From the NCBI GenBank assembly GCA_934359185.1, contig CAKRLE010000011.1, forward strand, positions 15,454 to 79,453: a stretch of 64,000 bases of DNA. Reading direction: 5' to 3'. Positions within the stretch are counted from its first letter, which is position 1. Each line of letters begins with the position of its first letter. The stretch is from an uncultured Lachnospira sp. (GTDB lineage Bacteria > Bacillota > Clostridia > Lachnospirales > Lachnospiraceae). The notes below the pieces were generated by a model that saw only the letters and a list, made by a program, of their open reading frames with translations, was not told the origin of the DNA and made no database searches. Below, piece by piece: positions 35,447 through 45,868 of the stretch. A program made the position numbers and the translations under genes.

Positions 35447-38071
35447 ATGAAAGAATGGTACAGACTAACTACACAAGAAACCCTGAATAATCTTAATACC
35501 ACCGACAAAGGTTTAAGCACTGCTGAATCCACCACACGCTTATCCACTTATGGCGATAACACTCTTAAGGATTCTAAAAAAGAAAGCGTTCTTACTATTT
35601 TCTTTAAGCAGTTTGCAGACCTCATGGTAATAATTCTTATAATAGCTGCCACTATATCAATGTTCACAGACGACATAGAAAGCACAATAGTAATTATATC
35701 TGTGCTTATCCTGAATGCACTGCTAGGAACGATACAGCACATAAAAGCAGCCAAATCACTTGATGCATTAAAATCACTCTCATCACCTGCTGCAAGAGTT
35801 ATCCGTGATGGAATCAGGCAGGAAACTGACTCAAGATATATTGTGCCTGGAGACATCGTTATTCTTGAAGCTGGTGATATTGTTCCAGCTGATGGCAGAA
35901 TAATTGAAAGCTACTCTCTTCAGGTAAATGAAAGTGCGCTTACAGGAGAATCCACCAATGTAGAGAAAGTAAATAATATAATTAACAGCGAATGTCCTCT
36001 GGCAGACCGTACTAACATGGTATATTCCGGCAGCCTTGTTACATACGGAAGAGCTGTTGCTGCAATCACTGAAACAGGAATGAATACTGAAGTAGGTAAA
36101 ATAGCTGAACTTATGAATTCTGCCAAATCAAGGAAAACTCCACTACAGGTAAGTCTTGACCAGTTCAGCCAGAAGCTTGCTGCCTGCATTATGATAATAT
36201 GCTTTATAGTATTTGCATTAAGTGTATATAGAGGTAATGCCATACTGGATGCAGTATTATTTGCTGTTGCTCTCGCTGTCGCAGCAATTCCAGAAGCACT
36301 TGGCTCTATTGTTACTATTGTCCAGGCGATGGGAACCCAGAAAATGTCAAAAGAAATGGCTATAATCAAAAATCTGTCTGCTGTTGAATCACTTGGCTGT
36401 GTATCCGTAATCTGTTCCGATAAAACAGGTACTTTGACACAGAATAAAATGACTGTCCAGGATATATTCATAGATGGAAAAGTTATCACCCCATCACAAC
36501 TTGATATATCATGCCAGCTTCACAGATACCTGATATATGATGCTGTCCTTGCAAATGACTCTTCCATTGTTGACGGAAAAGGCATCGGTGACCCAACTGA
36601 ATATGCGCTTCTTGAAATGTACCACAATATAACAGATATCAACAATGACTGTGAACTGTCAATAACTGAAGATACAATGCGTGATATATTAACACGAAAA
36701 GAAGAACTTCCTTTTGATTCTGACCGTAAGCTCATGAGCACCAAACACGTAATTCACGGCATTCCTACAATCTTTACCAAAGGAGCTCCAGATGTGCTGC
36801 TTGAGAGGTGTACTTCAATACTCCTTTCCGATGGCATTCATGAAATGTCAGATATATTCAAAAATCAGATTATTAACCAGAACACCAGCTTCTCTGAAAA
36901 AGGCCTTCGTGTACTTGCCTTTGCATACAAAGAATCTGATGAAGGACTTACATCTGACAGCGAACAAGGTCTTACATTTTTAGGACTCATCTCTGAGATG
37001 GATCCTCCAAGAAAAGAATCCATACAGGCAGTTGCTGATGCCAGAAAAGCAGGTATAAGAACTGTTATGATAACAGGTGACCATAAGATAACTGCCACCT
37101 CTATTGCAAAAAGTATCGGAATATGGAATGATGGAGATATTGCCCTGACTGGACAGGAACTTGACAAAATGACTGATAATGAACTTGACAATAATATTGA
37201 AAAAATATCTGTCTATGCAAGAGTATCTCCAGAAAATAAAATCCGTATTGTTGACGCATGGCAGCGTAAAGGAAGAATTGTAGCCATGACGGGAGATGGT
37301 GTCAACGATGCTCCGGCATTGAAAAAATCAGACATAGGTGTTGCCATGGGTATTACTGGAACGGAGGTTTCTAAAGATGCTGCTTCCATGATACTGGCTG
37401 ATGATAATTTTGCTACAATTGTCAAGGCTGTTGCCAACGGAAGAACTGTATATAACAACATAAAAAATGCCATTCTGTACCTTCTGTCAGGCAATTTTGC
37501 AGCTATATTAGTAGTTATATACTCATCACTTATGGCTCTCCCTGTCCCATTCCAGGCAGTACAGCTTCTTTTTATTAATCTCGTCACTGACTCCCTGCCT
37601 GCATTAGCTATAGGCATGGAGCCTGGCAGTAAAGATGTTCTGTCACAGAAGCCTCGTAATCCTAAAAAAGGAATTATGGACAAATCATTTGCAGCACTAA
37701 TGACAAGCCAGGGATTATTAATTGCTATATGTGTAACTATTGCTTTTACAATAGGACTTACATCAAACCCGGCAGCAGCATGTACAATGGCATTCTCAAC
37801 ACTCACTCTTGCAAGACTGCTTCACGGATTTAACTGTCGTGGCTCTCACAGTCTGATAAAACTAGGTTTCAAAAATAACATGTATAGCCTTGGTGCATTT
37901 GTTCTCGGACTGATTTTAGTAGCTGCTGTACTGTTCGTTCCTTTTGTCCAGAAAATGTTCAGCGTTATTGCACTTCCTGCATACGATTACATAATTATAG
38001 GGATACTGGCTCTGATTCCTACAATAATAATACAGACTGTTAAAATTATACATGAAAACATTGTTTCGTAA
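35447..38071 (+). CDS. P-type ATPase, probable Mn2+ exporter (YoaB-like; P2 family)
   Basis: The 874-residue ten-helix P2-type ATPase carries the actuator motif ALTGEST, membrane motif AAIPEALGSI, phosphorylation site CSDKTGTLTQNKMTV, KGAPDVLLERC in the nucleotide domain, and hinge MTGDGVNDAPALKKSDIGVA. By sequence alone it would be called a calcium ATPase of the PMR1/LMCA1 kind. A yybP-ykoY manganese riboswitch directly upstream, as for Lactococcus YoaB, argues for manganese efflux. AGGAAAGGATG precedes the ATG. It is transcribed alone and ends in a strong terminator. Confidence 0.9.
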   Translation: MKEWYRLTTQETLNNLNTTDKGLSTAESTTRLSTYGDNTLKDSKKESVLTIFFKQFADLMVIILIIAATISMFTDDIESTIVIISVLILNALLGTIQHIKAAKSLDALKSLSSPAARVIRDGIRQETDSRYIVPGDIVILEAGDIVPADGRIIESYSLQVNESALTGESTNVEKVNNIINSECPLADRTNMVYSGSLVTYGRAVAAITETGMNTEVGKIAELMNSAKSRKTPLQVSLDQFSQKLAACIMIICFIVFALSVYRGNAILDAVLFAVALAVAAIPEALGSIVTIVQAMGTQKMSKEMAIIKNLSAVESLGCVSVICSDKTGTLTQNKMTVQDIFIDGKVITPSQLDISCQLHRYLIYDAVLANDSSIVDGKGIGDPTEYALLEMYHNITDINNDCELSITEDTMRDILTRKEELPFDSDRKLMSTKHVIHGIPTIFTKGAPDVLLERCTSILLSDGIHEMSDIFKNQIINQNTSFSEKGLRVLAFAYKESDEGLTSDSEQGLTFLGLISEMDPPRKESIQAVADARKAGIRTVMITGDHKITATSIAKSIGIWNDGDIALTGQELDKMTDNELDNNIEKISVYARVSPENKIRIVDAWQRKGRIVAMTGDGVNDAPALKKSDIGVAMGITGTEVSKDAASMILADDNFATIVKAVANGRTVYNNIKNAILYLLSGNFAAILVVIYSSLMALPVPFQAVQLLFINLVTDSLPALAIGMEPGSKDVLSQKPRNPKKGIMDKSFAALMTSQGLLIAICVTIAFTIGLTSNPAAACTMAFSTLTLARLLHGFNCRGSHSLIKLGFKNNMYSLGAFVLGLILVAAVLFVPFVQKMFSVIALPAYDYIIIGILALIPTIIIQTVKIIHENIVS

Positions 38072-38084
38072 CAATAGACAAAGC

Positions 38085-38126
38085 AGGAGCTGCTGTGCCA
38101 ATTATCCAGCACAGCAGCTCCTTTTT
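38085..38126. terminator. Bidirectional terminator
   Basis: AGGAGCTGCTGTGC (38085-38098) pairs with GCACAGCAGCTCCT (38109-38122), followed by TTTTT. The chemoreceptor gene converges from the right. Confidence 0.9.
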
Positions 38127-38139
38127 GAAGGTATGAATT

Positions 38140-39888
38140 TTAGTATCTTTTAAATACAGCACTTCCGTCTTTTAACAATGTTGATATCTGTTCATTTTCT
38201 TCCATCTGTTTATTAATTTTTTCCATATCAACAACCAGGTTCTGAGTCATCTCAGCAGTTCCTGTGACACCATTAGCACCTTCTTCTATGGCTCTGGCAA
38301 TTGTTGTAATTGAATCATTAATCTCATTAACAGATGCTCTGAGTGCCGCAGTTCTATGCTGGAAATCATCCATTGATTCCTGTATATATGTTGCATTTTC
38401 TTTATAATCTGCTCCACCCTTAACAAATCCCTCGAACTCTGGTAGTATTGACTTTTCCATATATTCAACAAGATTATTAGCATTAGAGGACAGATTATGC
38501 ACAGCATTCATTACAATGCCATTAATCTCCTGAATTCTACCAGCTGTTTCCCTGCTTGAATCTGCAAGATTTCGGATTTCATCTGCAACAACCGCAAATC
38601 CTTTACCAGCCTCGCCTGCCCTTGCTGCCTCAATTGAGGCATTAAGAGCAAGAAGATTTGTCTGGCTCGATATACCAAGTATGTCATTTGTAAGACTATT
38701 TACCTGATCCACACTCTTACTATCTTCTATTGCCCTATTTAATACTTCAAGAATTTCTTTTACTTTCTCTTTTGTATGTGACATATTATTTCTGGCGTTG
38801 GATTCCATCTCATCTGCATGCTGTTTCATCTGTATAGAATACTCATTAATCTTATCTGTTTTGTCAGCTATAGTTTCAACATCATCTCTCACAGATTCGA
38901 TATTACCACTGATAATATTAGCAGAGCTACCTACCTCTTCCATTGTAGCAGATAACTCCTCTGTCATAGCTGACAAATCAGATACGCTGTCATTAGATGT
39001 TACTACACTTCCACGAACCTGACTAACTATTGCCTCCATCCTGTTAACATTCTCAACGATAAGCTTCATGATTTCCTGAAGCTTATCTATAAATATATTA
39101 ATGGCCTTGGCAATATCAGAAATCTCATTATTAGATTTTACATCTATACGATGGGTAAGATCACCCTCTCCGTTCTCTATTCCTGTAACTATATCACCAA
39201 TTTTACGTGATATTCCAGTAAGCGGCTTAACAACTGCGAACATTACAATATATAGCGTCGCTATCAATGATATTACACTGATAACAATCATTACAACCGT
39301 AATTGCTATAGCGCTGACATATACTTTACCTAATGTCTCCTTTGCTTTAGAAGCTTCTGAATTGGCCATATCAATCATATTCTGCACATACGACTCAACC
39401 ATGGAAGCGTTGCTGGCAAGCCCTTCATTAGCTATTGCATAAGCAGCCTCTTTCTTACCAAGAGCGCTATTGCCCATCAGGTTAGCAACCTCTTTCTTTA
39501 TATCGTCAAATTCTTTTTTCATCTGAAGGTAATCATCAAGCTGTTGATCTGAAACATATTTCTGATAATCTTCAAATCTCTTATCCAGCTCATCTTCCTG
39601 AGCAGAAATACTCTCTACAACTGTTATCATTGAATCAAGACTGGTTGATATAATATGAGACAAAGCCAGTTTATGAAGATTCTGTATTCCATACTGGATT
39701 TCATTAAGATCTGAAACCTTATTCATTTCATCATTGACTATCTGGTTTGCTGACCTATTAACTTTACTTATATTGATAATGCCCGCAGCATTAGATAATA
39801 ATGCCACCATACACAGCACAATTACCGGTATCAGAATTGCACTTTTTAAACTTACGCGCTTATTTTGATTTTTATTGTTCACGAACAT
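38140..39888 (-). CDS. Methyl-accepting chemotaxis protein
   Basis: The 582-residue receptor has TM1 (17-38), a helical extracytoplasmic domain of about 150 residues, TM2 (about 188-215) and HAMP. A cytoplasmic coiled coil follows, with the conserved hairpin tip [20 protein letters not shown] near 410. It signals to CheA through CheW. The start ATG overlaps the AGGAGG site closely; a GTG two codons later is equally possible. It begins 12 nt after an orphan sugar-binding lipoprotein gene, and a second receptor lies upstream, suggesting binding-protein-dependent chemotaxis. Confidence 0.93.
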   Translation of the reverse strand: MFVNNKNQNKRVSLKSAILIPVIVLCMVALLSNAAGIINISKVNRSANQIVNDEMNKVSDLNEIQYGIQNLHKLALSHIISTSLDSMITVVESISAQEDELDKRFEDYQKYVSDQQLDDYLQMKKEFDDIKKEVANLMGNSALGKKEAAYAIANEGLASNASMVESYVQNMIDMANSEASKAKETLGKVYVSAIAITVVMIVISVISLIATLYIVMFAVVKPLTGISRKIGDIVTGIENGEGDLTHRIDVKSNNEISDIAKAINIFIDKLQEIMKLIVENVNRMEAIVSQVRGSVVTSNDSVSDLSAMTEELSATMEEVGSSANIISGNIESVRDDVETIADKTDKINEYSIQMKQHADEMESNARNNMSHTKEKVKEILEVLNRAIEDSKSVDQVNSLTNDILGISSQTNLLALNASIEAARAGEAGKGFAVVADEIRNLADSSRETAGRIQEINGIVMNAVHNLSSNANNLVEYMEKSILPEFEGFVKGGADYKENATYIQESMDDFQHRTAALRASVNEINDSITTIARAIEEGANGVTGTAEMTQNLVVDMEKINKQMEENEQISTLLKDGSAVFKRY

Positions 39889-39900
39889 GCACCTCCTAAT

Positions 39901-41157
39901 TTACTTTGCTACTGAAGATGTAATACCTTCGACCATTGTATCAAGCTCTGCCTGAAGTTCATCTGGTGATGACGTTCCTGCTAACAGCGCATTGGCAAAT
40001 TTAGTACAAGGTGTCCAGTAATTATTAGCTACTCTCTGTAACACACCATACTGTGACTGGGCAATAACAGCCTGGATTGCCGGTACCTTTGTAACCTGAT
40101 CTGAAGATGCTGCTTTAATATTAGAAGGTCCCTGATTTCTTTCAGTAAATCTTATTGTCTGGTTCTGCTCATTAGTTATCCAATCTGCAAATTTATGTGC
40201 CCATTTAATATTATCAGAGTATGAATTGACACCTATCATCTTATAACCTGTAAATGAGCTCATCTGTACCTGATTTCCGTTACATGTGTATGTAGGAAGC
40301 TTGACCGCTCCGTAATTGTCGCCCCATGCCTCTTTAACACCAATTGCATTCCACACACCGCTAACTGCTGCAACAACAGTTCCATTCTTTGCATTATTTA
40401 CAAAGTCTCCATCTGGTGCATTCATAAATGCAGGATTCGATATTATATTGACCATAGCCTGTGCAACATCTAAACCGGTATATGTTCCATCTGTTGTATT
40501 CCAGTTACAGCTATTAGTTACACCATCATCATTAAGAGTAAGTTTAAGCCCTGCTCCACCAAAAAATGAATACATATACCATCCTGAATTAATCTCCATG
40601 GACACCTTCTTTCCTGCATTTTGTGCAGCAGCAAGTAATCCATCAAATGTTTTGGCATCATCATCTGTCACATAATTCTTATCATAATATAAAAAATAGC
40701 CATTATCTGCAGTCATTGGATATGCATACATTTTTCCATTATATGAGGCTGCATCTACCGAAGACTGTGTGTTAGCACTTTTCACAGCATCAGTATTATC
40801 AACAGGAGATAAAACACCACCTGCTATAAGACTGTTAAGCTGATCATCTGGAAAATGAAACACATCCGGGCCATTATTAACATCGCCCAAAAGCTTATCC
40901 CTTAATTCTGAATCACTCTGAACCTCTATGGTTATGTCAAATTTTGCTTCTGATGAATATTTCTGTTTGAAACTCTCTATCATCTTATTTAACATTTCCA
41001 GGTTATTCTCTTCTGCCCAGACCCTGAGTTCAACTGTTCCATCATTAACTGATGGCTCACTGGCAATACCTGATGGTCCAGATGGAGACGCTCCACACCC
41101 CATTGACAAAATGGCTGCAAACGCAGCCATTATACATATTAGTTTTTTTCTTACCAT
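39901..41157 (-). CDS. Orphan extracellular solute-binding lipoprotein (MalE-type)
   Basis: The 418-residue type-1 binding protein has signal and lipobox SMGC (Cys21). The mature part reads TVELRVWAEENNLEMLNKMI, PDVFHFPDDQLNSLIAGGVL and YNGKMYAYPMTADNGYFLYY, typical of maltose/oligosaccharide binding proteins. No permease or ATPase gene is next to it. Both neighbours are chemoreceptors and the downstream one is only 12 nt away. The likely job is presenting a sugar to a receptor; uptake with distant permeases remains possible. Confidence 0.88.
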   Translation of the reverse strand: MVRKKLICIMAAFAAILSMGCGASPSGPSGIASEPSVNDGTVELRVWAEENNLEMLNKMIESFKQKYSSEAKFDITIEVQSDSELRDKLLGDVNNGPDVFHFPDDQLNSLIAGGVLSPVDNTDAVKSANTQSSVDAASYNGKMYAYPMTADNGYFLYYDKNYVTDDDAKTFDGLLAAAQNAGKKVSMEINSGWYMYSFFGGAGLKLTLNDDGVTNSCNWNTTDGTYTGLDVAQAMVNIISNPAFMNAPDGDFVNNAKNGTVVAAVSGVWNAIGVKEAWGDNYGAVKLPTYTCNGNQVQMSSFTGYKMIGVNSYSDNIKWAHKFADWITNEQNQTIRFTERNQGPSNIKAASSDQVTKVPAIQAVIAQSQYGVLQRVANNYWTPCTKFANALLAGTSSPDELQAELDTMVEGITSSVAK

Positions 41158-41311
41158 AAAATAATACCTCTTTCTTTAACATTAGTACATCATAAGCAGC
41201 ACAACAGATTTATCTTTATTGATTTTACACGCTCATTATATATTATAATCAGTATAACACCTGTGCAATTATCATTCAATCTAAATCATTATTACTATAA
41301 AAATATCGTTA

Positions 41312-41349
41312 ATAAAAATAAGGATATTGACTTTCATATCAATATCCTT
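41312..41349 (-). terminator. Terminator after the upstream chemoreceptor gene
   Basis: AAGGATATTGA (41320-41330) pairs with TCAATATCCTT (41339-41349). On the minus strand ATTTTTATT follows. The binding-protein gene would then use its own promoter, with a candidate TATAAT in the 41230-41260 region. Confidence 0.75.
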
Positions 41350-41377
41350 ATCCTATACAACATATAAATATTTATTT

Positions 41378-43063
41378 TTAAATATCCGCAACCTTAAATG
41401 TTGATATAAGCTGCTTTAAATTATCTGCCTGGCTGTTCATCTGCTGGCTGGCTGCTGCACATTCCTCTGATGTTGCCGAATTAGTCTGTACAACATCATT
41501 AATCTGTTCAACACCTTCATTAACCTGTTTAATTGCCTCTGTCTGTGCATCAAGTGCTTCTGCTATACCATTAACCTTACCTACAATCGCCCTTGAGTTT
41601 TCAACTACTCCACCAAGCTGTACAGCAGTATCATTAGCAATAACCATACCATTTTCAACAGCTTTAACTGATGATTCAATAAGTAATGCTGATTCTCTTG
41701 CTGCATCAGCACTCTGTGCCGCAAGTACAGCTACCTGGTCAGCAACCACTGCAAAGCCTTTTCCGGCATCTCCTGCCCTCGCTGCTTCTATTGATGCATT
41801 AAGTGCAAGAAGGTTTGTCTGCGAAGCAATCTCATTAATAGTTTCAATAATCTTGCTGATCTCATTAGATGAACGGTTAATCTCTTTCATTGAATCAACC
41901 ATCTCGTTCATCTTGCCATTGCTGCTGTCAAGCTGTATACCAAGCTGGCCAACCTCACCGCTTACATCTTTTGCACTCTGTGAATTCTGTGACACTCTAT
42001 CATATACACTTGTAAGAGATGCTGTGAGTTCCTGAACAGCTGCAGCCTGATTAGTTGCCCCCTGTGCAAGTTCTGTAGAACTCTCCGCAACCTGATCTGA
42101 GCCCTCTGATACCTGGTCTGCAACATTCTGAAGATTCTTGACCATATCAGTCATGCTCGTTTCAAATGTCATGAACGAATCAAGTATTTCTTTAAAATCG
42201 CCTTTCCAGTCCACTTCTGGATGAACATTGAAATCACCATTTGAGAACTGTTTCATAGCCCTTGATATATCACTTACATATGAATCCAATGTCTTTATAG
42301 ACGAGCGTAAACTGTCTGCAAGGAATCCCAGCTCATCATCTGAATAATATGTAAGTTCTGTATGAAGATTACCCTCTGCAAGATCATCCGCAACCTTTTC
42401 AACGTCTTTTATAGGTGATATGATAAGTTCTACAATAATGTCACCAATTCTTCCGGATATAATTGCCGCAAGAATTATAAAAATGATAATTACTGCAACA
42501 CCTGCTATTGCCACAATATTACATAACGCCACTGCATTGTTAGTTTCTTTTTCAGTAACATCCTCCATTTTATCAGCAATAGATGTAAGATTGTTAAGAG
42601 CTGGTGTACACACATTATGTATCTTATTCTTTGCACCAGCAATATCACCATTTTCAATCTGATTTATAATATCATATCCAACTGTTGCCCAATCATTAAG
42701 AGCTTTAACATAGTCATTATATAATGACTCATCTATGATATTAGTACTTTTAATTATATCAATCTGTTCCTGAGAATCTTTAAGCTCTGTTTCAAAATTT
42801 TTCTTATATGTGCTATATGTCGCCTTATCATCATTAAGTGCCATCTCTCTGACATTACGTGCGGCATTGTCTATATTAATAATACTAACTTTCACAGCTG
42901 TATCAGTTTTCTGTGCACCCCTGACATAATCATTAAATCTCAAATCAAGCAGACCAAGACATATAACTGCCACAATACCTGTTGCAATCATCATCTTAAT
43001 AACCATAACATAGCTATGTTTAATTCTGTTATTCAGTTTCATTTTTCTTAATTTTTCTCTCAT
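41378..43063 (-). CDS. Methyl-accepting chemotaxis protein
   Basis: The 561-residue receptor has TM1 (about 17-40), a four-helix-bundle-like sensor (40-185), TM2 (185-207) and HAMP. The signalling domain has hairpin tip [20 protein letters not shown] near 425. The sensor type differs from that of the receptor at 38140. GGGAGGT precedes the ATG. A terminator separates it from the binding-protein gene. It has a near-consensus vegetative promoter rather than a flagellar SigD one. Confidence 0.93.
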   Translation of the reverse strand: MREKLRKMKLNNRIKHSYVMVIKMMIATGIVAVICLGLLDLRFNDYVRGAQKTDTAVKVSIINIDNAARNVREMALNDDKATYSTYKKNFETELKDSQEQIDIIKSTNIIDESLYNDYVKALNDWATVGYDIINQIENGDIAGAKNKIHNVCTPALNNLTSIADKMEDVTEKETNNAVALCNIVAIAGVAVIIIFIILAAIISGRIGDIIVELIISPIKDVEKVADDLAEGNLHTELTYYSDDELGFLADSLRSSIKTLDSYVSDISRAMKQFSNGDFNVHPEVDWKGDFKEILDSFMTFETSMTDMVKNLQNVADQVSEGSDQVAESSTELAQGATNQAAAVQELTASLTSVYDRVSQNSQSAKDVSGEVGQLGIQLDSSNGKMNEMVDSMKEINRSSNEISKIIETINEIASQTNLLALNASIEAARAGDAGKGFAVVADQVAVLAAQSADAARESALLIESSVKAVENGMVIANDTAVQLGGVVENSRAIVGKVNGIAEALDAQTEAIKQVNEGVEQINDVVQTNSATSEECAAASQQMNSQADNLKQLISTFKVADI

Positions 43064-43131
43064 TTCGTATACCTCCCTGCTCTGAACTACAGTCCTATAA
43101 CATTAGTACCATACTACTACATTAATTGCAT

Positions 43132-43160
43132 AATATATCACACTCGAATTTTATTGTCAA
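43132..43160 (-). promoter_or_regulatory. Promoter of the chemoreceptor at 41378-43063
   Basis: Perfect TTGACA (43155-43160) and TATATT (43132-43137) on the minus strand, 17 bp apart. The -35 box lies just beyond the terminator of the NYN gene. Confidence 0.7.
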
Positions 43161-43168
43161 TTAAATAG

Positions 43169-43203
43169 TTAAAACAGCTGTCCATATCTTACGGACAGCT
43201 GCT
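43169..43203 (-). terminator. Terminator of the NYN-domain gene
   Basis: AACAGCTGTCC (43173-43183) pairs with GGACAGCTG (43193-43201). On the minus strand TTTTAACTATTT follows. Confidence 0.75.
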
Positions 43204-43216
43204 TTATAAATGCATT

Positions 43217-43993
43217 CTATTTCTTTTTAACATATACTATTTTATGTATTTTATCTTCAGCCAGTTCATTCTTAAGCTCGAATCGGTTGCTGTTCTTTTT
43301 TATAAGGTCTGAAAAATTCCTATAGCCATATATTCGTGCATCAAATCCAGGGCATCTCTTAGACATATGAATTCCTACACTTGCAAGATTCTGCCAGTCA
43401 TCTTCAAGATAGTCTGATATCTCAGATAATATTTCATCAAGCGTTGGTACACTGATAGGCGAGGCTTCTTTAATCATCTCTTCCTCTTCCAATGCCTCAG
43501 CATCATTTGACAGAACCACATCTACATCTGGTATATGTTTAGCAGAATCATCTTCCTTGACTTCATTATATATAAGATCTAAAATCCTGAATTCATCACA
43601 TGCTTTAACAAGCGATTCATTAGTTTTTTGTTCACCCATTCCAATTACTGTTATACCGGCTTCCTTAACACGGTAAACAAGCTTGGTAAAATCACTGTCA
43701 CTGCTCACTAGACATAATGTATCAATCTGACCCGAATGAAGTATATCCATGGCATCTATAGTAAGTGCCTGGTCTGCAATGCTTTTTCCATTCGCATAAC
43801 TTATCTGCAGCATAGGAGTAATTCCCTGTCCTGGCATCACACCATACCATGACTTTACAGTTGGAGAACTTATCGAACCATATAACCTTGATATCTTGAT
43901 TCTTCCAATATGCTCAGCCTCTTTCTTAATATATTCTGCATATTTAGGTGATATGTTATCTCCATCAATCAGGATTGCAATTCTATCCTCCAT
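43217..43993 (-). CDS. NYN-domain ribonuclease-like protein with OST-HTH/LOTUS domain
   Basis: In the 258-residue protein the N-terminal NYN/PIN-like nuclease domain (1-145) has the acidic set IAILIDGDNISP, ADQALTIDAMDIL and LVSSDSDFTKLV. After an acidic linker, residues about 180-255 match an OST-HTH/LOTUS fold (LASVGIHMSKRCPGFDARIY, GYRNFSDLIKK). LabA/DUF88 relatives with this pair are thought to act on RNA. Its target is unknown. TGGAGGGAC precedes the ATG. Confidence 0.88.
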   Translation of the reverse strand: MEDRIAILIDGDNISPKYAEYIKKEAEHIGRIKISRLYGSISSPTVKSWYGVMPGQGITPMLQISYANGKSIADQALTIDAMDILHSGQIDTLCLVSSDSDFTKLVYRVKEAGITVIGMGEQKTNESLVKACDEFRILDLIYNEVKEDDSAKHIPDVDVVLSNDAEALEEEEMIKEASPISVPTLDEILSEISDYLEDDWQNLASVGIHMSKRCPGFDARIYGYRNFSDLIKKNSNRFELKNELAEDKIHKIVYVKKK

Positions 43994-44066
43994 ACTGTCC
44001 CTCCATAATATATTGAATTAATTATATCATGTATCACCTGGTGATGCACCAACTATTTTAATTATC

Positions 44067-44924
44067 CTAATGTATAATGCCTATAGCTGCACATATCAGA
44101 ACAATCGCACCAAGAATAATCCTGTAGTATCCAAACACCTGGAAATCATGCTTTTTAACATAGTTAATAAGAAATTTGAGAATAAATATAGACACAACAA
44201 ATGAAACCGCCGAACCTACAAGCAGCACAACAAGCTCTATTCCTGTAAATGCAAATCCATACTTTACAAGCTTTAAAAGGCTTGCACCGAACATTACTGG
44301 AATTGCAAGAAAGAATGTATATTCAGCAGCGATGCTTCTTGATACGCCAATCAGAAGTGCACCTACAATTGTAGCGCCTGATCTTGAAGTGCCAGGAAAA
44401 ACTGCCGCTATAACCTGAAATAATCCGATTATAACAGCTGTATTAAATGTAATCTCTGATAATGAGTTAATCTTAAAGCTCTCATCCTTATTAGCACGCT
44501 CTATAATTATAAAAGCCACGCCAAATACAATAAGTGCAATTGCAACGCAGGTTGGATTATAGAATAACGCATTGAATACATCATCAAATAAAATCCCTAT
44601 AACTGCTGCCGGAACACATGACACTAATATCTTAAACCAGAGCATCCATATATCTTTCTTAAAGAACGCACCGATTCCTTTCTTTCCCTCACGTGCTTTC
44701 CTGGTAAATGCAAACGGCCATATCTGACTCCAGTACAAAACCACCACTGCAAGGATTGCTCCAAGCTGGATAACAACATCAAACACATTAAAGAAATTCT
44801 CACTTGTCCCCTTGAACGGAATTAACTGCTCAACAAGTATCAGATGACCTGTACTGCTTATTGGAAGCCACTCTGTAACGCCCTCTACAATACCATAGAT
44901 TATCGCTTTAATAATATCTGCCAC
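44067..44924 (-). CDS. uppP: Undecaprenyl-diphosphatase
   Basis: The 285-residue BacA/UppP membrane phosphatase recycles the undecaprenyl carrier for peptidoglycan and teichoic acid synthesis. Signatures are GIVEGVTEWLPISSTGHLIL and FPGTSRSGATIVGALLIGVS, containing the catalytic Glu, Ser, His and Arg. AAGGAGGAG precedes the ATG. It is monocistronic. Overproduction of this family gives bacitracin tolerance. Confidence 0.96.
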   Translation of the reverse strand: MADIIKAIIYGIVEGVTEWLPISSTGHLILVEQLIPFKGTSENFFNVFDVVIQLGAILAVVVLYWSQIWPFAFTRKAREGKKGIGAFFKKDIWMLWFKILVSCVPAAVIGILFDDVFNALFYNPTCVAIALIVFGVAFIIIERANKDESFKINSLSEITFNTAVIIGLFQVIAAVFPGTSRSGATIVGALLIGVSRSIAAEYTFFLAIPVMFGASLLKLVKYGFAFTGIELVVLLVGSAVSFVVSIFILKFLINYVKKHDFQVFGYYRIILGAIVLICAAIGIIH

Positions 44925-45032
44925 GATAACTCCTCCTTATTATTGTTATAATTTTTAACTCGTATAAGTATATCAGATACCCTTGTATATTAGAAATACT
45001 TTTTATAATTATCACTGATATTTACATCATTT

Positions 45033-45851
45033 TTACAAGCCATTTACTTTAATTACTTCATCTGGTACTTCAAAATGCTGGTAATCCTTTGCGCTTTCCC
45101 AGTCTCCGCCCCATTCAAAGCCGTGCTCTGTAAATAACTTATAACACAGGTCATTATGGTCTATCTTGCATATAAAATCTTTGTTTCTGTCCGTGTACTC
45201 CACAGCCGTAGCAGGTTCTACGCTAAGACTTCCGTTAACTATTTTGACATATGGATTGTAGAGAGTATTAATATCAACTGCAAGCCCCTTGCCATGCTTA
45301 GATACTGTTGTTGTATACGATATATATCTGAAATTAAATGACGAAGAATTATTGTCCCTCATAGACATTTCATCACTTGCATCATACTCATCTATAAGTC
45401 TGATTTTTTCAATCGGATAATCAGCCTTATACAGCTCCTTTAGTATCTCAAGGACATCCTCGGCGATAAATTTATTGACAACCATCTCTCCCTCTTTTAT
45501 CTCTCCATTCAAGTCCTTATGAAGCACATGTATATATCTTAAATTTTCTCTAGGAACTGTGCAATTGTCCTTGTATGATTTCCCCTGCATCTTTGCAAAC
45601 AGTTCATCTGTAATCTCTGTTATATAAAACTGGCTGTCCTCATAATTGAATTTATCAGCTGTATCAGTATTAACAGACAATTCTTTTGTTTCATTTTCAG
45701 TCATATTATTATCTTCCATGCTTGTTAATTCACTTACTGTCCTTTCTGGTTTCACATTAATATTACTTCTTTTTTCTCTGCCACATCCATATAACATCAT
45801 GGCAGCCAGCAAAATACTGCCAGCTGCCATCACACAACTTCTCTTATTCAT
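45033..45851 (-). CDS. M15-family peptidase lipoprotein (VanY-like partner of the VanRS pair)
   Basis: The 272-residue protein has a lipoprotein signal (LLAAMMLYGCG), a variable linker and an M15 domain. Zinc and catalytic residues lie in SKHGKGLAVDINTLYNPYV and, at the C-terminus, DYQHFEVP. It is of the M15C/D-Ala-D-Ala or L-Ala-D-Glu type, so it should trim peptidoglycan stems. I start at the ATG 45851, which has AGGGAAG upstream, because the longer frame runs back into the sensor kinase gene. It lies 17 nt after the kinase and is probably the output gene of that system. Confidence 0.82.
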   Translation of the reverse strand: MNKRSCVMAAGSILLAAMMLYGCGREKRSNINVKPERTVSELTSMEDNNMTENETKELSVNTDTADKFNYEDSQFYITEITDELFAKMQGKSYKDNCTVPRENLRYIHVLHKDLNGEIKEGEMVVNKFIAEDVLEILKELYKADYPIEKIRLIDEYDASDEMSMRDNNSSSFNFRYISYTTTVSKHGKGLAVDINTLYNPYVKIVNGSLSVEPATAVEYTDRNKDFICKIDHNDLCYKLFTEHGFEWGGDWESAKDYQHFEVPDEVIKVNGL

Positions 45852-45868
45852 TACATTACTTCCCTGCA

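Noticed and set aside
35447..38071. Plain calcium ATPase label
   Set aside because: The manganese riboswitch upstream makes Mn2+ the better substrate call, although Ca2+ transport is not excluded.
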